64,000 nt of DNA. Origin: Reichenbachiella versicolor (GTDB lineage: Bacteria > Bacteroidota > Bacteroidia > Cytophagales > Cyclobacteriaceae). Within the stretch, counting starts at the first letter, position 1; each line of letters opens with the position of its first letter. Location: NCBI RefSeq assembly GCF_003171675.1, contig NZ_QFZQ01000005.1, positions 310,001 to 374,000 on the forward strand. Direction: 5' to 3'. This document shows, in pieces, positions 61,156-64,000 of this stretch. A model generated the notes under the pieces. The model made no database searches and was not told the DNA's origin. It saw only the letters and a list, made by a program, of their open reading frames with translations. The position numbers and the translations under genes were made by a program.

Positions 61156-63036
61156 ATGAAATCAGGATTACTATCATTTTTGACTGGTTTGTGTTTTTTC
61201 ACTACGCTCATAACACAGGCCAACAACACGATTCACATTGACAAAGGACAAATACTATCGTCATGTGATGAACCGATCGTCATGCGAGGATACAATGAGA
61301 TGTTCATCTGGTCTAGTGACCGTACAGGTATAGTTACTCTACCAGAAATAGCGAAAACAGGCTCCAATGCTGTGCGATTGGTCTGGACGACAACTGGTGA
61401 TGAAAACGAACTGGATCAATTGATCACTAATAGTATCAGTCATCACATGATACCAGTGGCAGAACTACACGATGCGACGGGCGACTTTAGCAAACTACAG
61501 ATGCTACTCGACTATTGGAAGAGGCCTGCTGTATTGGATATCGTCCAAAAACATAAAAAATGGCTAATTGTCAATATAGGAAATGAAGTAGGTGCTGGAT
61601 CGGAAACTGTCCGACAATGGGTGGATTATTATAAAGATGCTATCACTCAACTACGAAATGCGGGGATAGATACTCCTTTGATGATTGACTGTGGTGGCTA
61701 TGGGAGTTTCGAGCATTATTTCATAGAAGGAGGTCAAGAGCTACTTGATCATGACCCGCTGAAAAACATCATTTTCTCGGTACACACCTATTGGTTTGGA
61801 GGATCAGATCAGGACAAAATACAGCGTCTGAGATCTATGATCAATAATGCCAAATCAAAGGGCTTGACCTACATAATTGGTGAGGGCCCCCAAGCAGTAG
61901 CATCCCCTAGTTTTTGCAATGAGCCGTTTCCATATGCAGAAATGATTGAAATCCTTCATACGGAACAAATCGGGTGGTTGTCTTGGTCTTGGGGTAAGGT
62001 CAACAACAATGATTGTGGTGCTCCGAATAGTGTTTTTGATATCACTACGGATGGCAATTTCGGTAGCTGGGCAAATTCATTCGCTGAGGAGATTTCAGTT
62101 TCAAGTCCCTATTCGATACAGAATACTTCGGTTATTCCTACTTCTATGATATCCAACAATTGCCCTAGTGGTGGTGAGAACTATTCGATCAGAGCTCGTG
62201 GTGTACAAGGAGATGAACAAATCAACCTCCTGGTGAATGAGGTAATCATAGAGACTTTGACTTTAACTACTCAGTACGAGATATACAGCGTCTCAAGTGA
62301 CGCTACTGGAACAGCAAGAGTTGAATTCATCAATGATTCTTTTGACAGAGATGTACAAATAGACTACCTCAGTGTAAATGGTAAGAAGTATGAGTCCGAG
62401 GATCAATCTATAAACACTGGGGTGTGGCAGGATAAGTGTGGTGGATCTCACAGCGAGTGGATTCATTGTGCTGGATATATAGAGTACGCTGACCAGTTTT
62501 GTGCTAATCCTATTCCTATCAAGTTACCTTTCTATTTTGACGGAGAAGGTGATTTCTGCTGGGAAATATCTCAAGATATCAATTATGTCAATTCGTGGGA
62601 AACACAGTCAGTCAAAGTGAATGGTGTTGACTTTACCAATTTTGTTTCGACTGATATACCGCAGGCTATCAAGGGTAAATATTATGTGGAATTCAAAAGT
62701 GAATCTGTATGGGGACACTTTGAGGCTGTCAACCCAGAGGCTTTGTCTTCTGAACGGGGTGTCGATGATTACTTGACTAGACCTTCATTGAAAGAAGAGC
62801 ATATGACGATATCTCCTAATCCGTCCAATGGTACATTTAACCTGAATCTTGATGGAAATTTCGATGGCTCAGTTACGATTGTCATCCAGTCGGCATTGGG
62901 TCAAAACATGGTAAAAATGGAAAATGTCGCAGTGAGTGAAACGATCAAAATGAATACTTCACTGCCTGCCGGGATATATACTGTTTCTATTTTCAATAAG
63001 AAGAATAGCATATCAAACCGATTGGTGATTCATTAA
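61156..63036 (+). CDS. secreted GH5 (subfamily 8-like) mannanase/endoglucanase with CBM60-like module and T9SS tail
   Basis: Start at ATG 61156 with signal peptide (MKSGLLSFLTGLCFFTTLI); a TTG frame opens 15 codons earlier. Residues about 25-330 are a GH5 TIM-barrel: VMRGYNEMFIW, TGSNAVRLVW, PVAELHDATGD, acid/base E144 in NIGNEVG, VHTYWFGG and nucleophile E243 in YIIGEGP, then WLSWSWG. They closely follow GH5_8 beta-mannanases. Residues about 345-435 resemble a Ca-dependent xylan-binding (CBM60) module (YSIRARGVQGDEQINLLVN), followed by a WxGxxF-like beta segment; the last 80 residues are a T9SS sorting domain. Beta-mannan or xylan is the likely substrate. Confidence 0.82.
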   Translation: MKSGLLSFLTGLCFFTTLITQANNTIHIDKGQILSSCDEPIVMRGYNEMFIWSSDRTGIVTLPEIAKTGSNAVRLVWTTTGDENELDQLITNSISHHMIPVAELHDATGDFSKLQMLLDYWKRPAVLDIVQKHKKWLIVNIGNEVGAGSETVRQWVDYYKDAITQLRNAGIDTPLMIDCGGYGSFEHYFIEGGQELLDHDPLKNIIFSVHTYWFGGSDQDKIQRLRSMINNAKSKGLTYIIGEGPQAVASPSFCNEPFPYAEMIEILHTEQIGWLSWSWGKVNNNDCGAPNSVFDITTDGNFGSWANSFAEEISVSSPYSIQNTSVIPTSMISNNCPSGGENYSIRARGVQGDEQINLLVNEVIIETLTLTTQYEIYSVSSDATGTARVEFINDSFDRDVQIDYLSVNGKKYESEDQSINTGVWQDKCGGSHSEWIHCAGYIEYADQFCANPIPIKLPFYFDGEGDFCWEISQDINYVNSWETQSVKVNGVDFTNFVSTDIPQAIKGKYYVEFKSESVWGHFEAVNPEALSSERGVDDYLTRPSLKEEHMTISPNPSNGTFNLNLDGNFDGSVTIVIQSALGQNMVKMENVAVSETIKMNTSLPAGIYTVSIFNKKNSISNRLVIH

Positions 63037-63117
63037 TAATGAAGAAGTTACTCGACCTAAGCGTAAGTGAATTAAACCTAATAGTCTACCTCCTTATGAT
63101 TAAAATGTAATTCAATG

Positions 63118-63153
63118 AAAGAGATTGCTATCGAACAAAGCAGTCTCTTTTTT
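63118..63153 (+). terminator. Rho-independent terminator after the GH5 gene
   Basis: AAAGAGATTGCT (63118-63129) pairs with AGCAGTCTCTTT (63139-63150), one G-T pair, 9-nt loop, then more T residues. It follows the GH5 stop by about 80 bp. Confidence 0.88.
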
Positions 63154-63266
63154 ATGTTTTGAAAGCTTTACGACTCTTCCCCATACTTTTCTTTCATTTA
63201 TGCAGGTGATTAAAACTATCTTAGAAACCCGAAAATGAAGTGCCCAAAATTTAATCAACACACAAA

Positions 63267-63896
63267 ATGCCTTCAATGCCTTTGGACGAAATCCACACCA
63301 TAAAAACCAAGGAAGAATTTACAAATCGCATCAATGAGTTAGCCCAATCACTTAGTCAGGCTTTCTACGATGATCCATATTACAAGTACATCATGCCTAA
63401 TAATGGTAGAAGGCTCAAGCAGCTTTTGTGGTGGATGAAACTTATGCTTCGTTACTCGTTTCTTTGCGGGTATGTCCAATGCAGTAGTGACAACAAAGCT
63501 GCTGCGCTATGGGTAGGACCGAATCGTCCATTTATAAGTGATCTAAAAATGCTCTCATTAGGTATAGCCCTATTTCCCTTTAAAGTTGGCCTTAAAAGTT
63601 TTATCAGATTGATCCGAATTAGTGATTCGTGGTCTAGAGAGCATAAAAAACAAAATAAAAGACACTATTACCTTCTGGTACTGGGGGTCAGTCCAGATAG
63701 TCAAAAGGGTGGTTTAGGTGGACGGTTGCTAAATTCATGGCTGAAAAGAGCAAACGATGAAAATTTGGGTTGTTATCTAGAAACGGTGACAGAAGGAGGG
63801 GCTAGATTTTATGAGCGCAATGGTTTTAAAACAATACTTACAGGAGACTTTAATACCAACGATCACTTTTGGATCATGACTAGGAGCAAGCAGTAG
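63267..63896 (+). CDS. GNAT family N-acetyltransferase
   Basis: 209 aa. The acetyl-CoA binding region is clear in LLVLGVSPDSQKGGLGGRLL (motif A, Q-x-x-G-x-G/A) and the C-terminal strand-loop in GARFYERNGFKTI. The N-terminal 100 residues (QSLSQAFYDDPYYKYIMP, MLRYSFLCGYVQCS) match a frequent Bacteroidota GNAT subgroup with unknown acceptor. Nothing in the short downstream sequence helps define its role. Confidence 0.88.
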   Translation: MPSMPLDEIHTIKTKEEFTNRINELAQSLSQAFYDDPYYKYIMPNNGRRLKQLLWWMKLMLRYSFLCGYVQCSSDNKAAALWVGPNRPFISDLKMLSLGIALFPFKVGLKSFIRLIRISDSWSREHKKQNKRHYYLLVLGVSPDSQKGGLGGRLLNSWLKRANDENLGCYLETVTEGGARFYERNGFKTILTGDFNTNDHFWIMTRSKQ

Positions 63897-64000
63897 TTTG
63901 TTTCTCTTTCTTACTACTTGACCTTATAAGCTCCTTGTCCCCATTTTCCTTCTTTCCTTTGACTACTACTTCACAAGGTTTGATTTATCAATTATTACGA

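Noticed and set aside
1-64000. tRNA, rRNA or tmRNA genes
   Set aside because: No cloverleaf-like arrangement or conserved rRNA sequence was noticed while reading the intergenic regions; a covariance-model scan would settle this.

Overview
The window looks like a chromosomal stretch of a low-GC member of the Bacteroidota, most like a marine, gliding-type Cytophagales bacterium. This is inferred from protein families and signals, not from a marker gene. The evidence is a SusC/SusD pair with its own ECF sigma factor and FecR anti-sigma factor, two large secreted proteins ending in type IX secretion (T9SS, Por) sorting domains, and promoters of the Bacteroidota form (TTG, 19 bp, TAnnTTTG; best seen before rpsT). 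No rRNA or tRNA gene, prophage, complete insertion sequence or CRISPR array was seen.

Layout. 1-12.9 kb is mostly housekeeping: the end of an LVIVD-repeat protein, a Bax-inhibitor-1-like membrane protein, an OmpA/PD40 envelope protein, a beta-lactamase-fold hydrolase, AlkD-like DNA repair, rpsT with a clear promoter and terminator, radC, a DUF1684 protein, a FemAB/GNAT-like protein, a large membrane TPR protein coupled to gatC, and a DEAD-box helicase. 12.9-38.1 kb is a surface-polysaccharide locus. It has two leftward blocks: (i) acyltransferase, GT2, methyltransferase, decayed GT2 remnant, wecB, GT4 and a 1190-aa PKD/T9SS protein; (ii) a polytopic polymerase-like protein, a PglK/MsbA-type ABC flippase, a VioA-like aminotransferase, a hexapeptide acetyltransferase, a WecF-like (GT56) transferase and four more glycosyltransferases. 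Between them lies a rightward MBOAT/SGNH O-acylation pair. A rightward block follows with a second sugar aminotransferase, an epimerase and a GT4. Together these could make, assemble, O-acylate and export a glycan with amino-sugar residues.

38.3-42.1 kb holds an Lrp/AsnC regulator coupled to a PyrR-like phosphoribosyltransferase and several conserved small proteins (DUF6984-like, DUF2452, and a family often mislabelled glyoxalase). 42.2-52.8 kb is one leftward block of six genes: a collagen-tract PhoX-like lipoprotein, a di-heme MauG/CcpA-type peroxidase, ECF sigma, FecR, SusC and SusD. It is read as a regulated outer-membrane acquisition system with unknown substrate. 53.1-56.8 kb has dinB with a palindrome at its putative transcription start, a two-gene operon of an aegerolysin-like protein and a PI-PLC-like enzyme, and a CPBP membrane protease.

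57.0-60.0 kb is accessory and repeat-rich: a GxxExxY gene boxed in by nested direct repeats, a fused nucleotidyltransferase-HEPN protein, a 58-aa SymE-like gene, a divergent XRE regulator with a perfect 21-bp palindrome between the two, and a GC-rich array of exact 40-bp period bounded by matching palindromes. The window ends with a DUF6261 protein, a secreted GH5 mannanase-like enzyme with a carbohydrate-binding module and T9SS tail, a good terminator, and a GNAT acetyltransferase.
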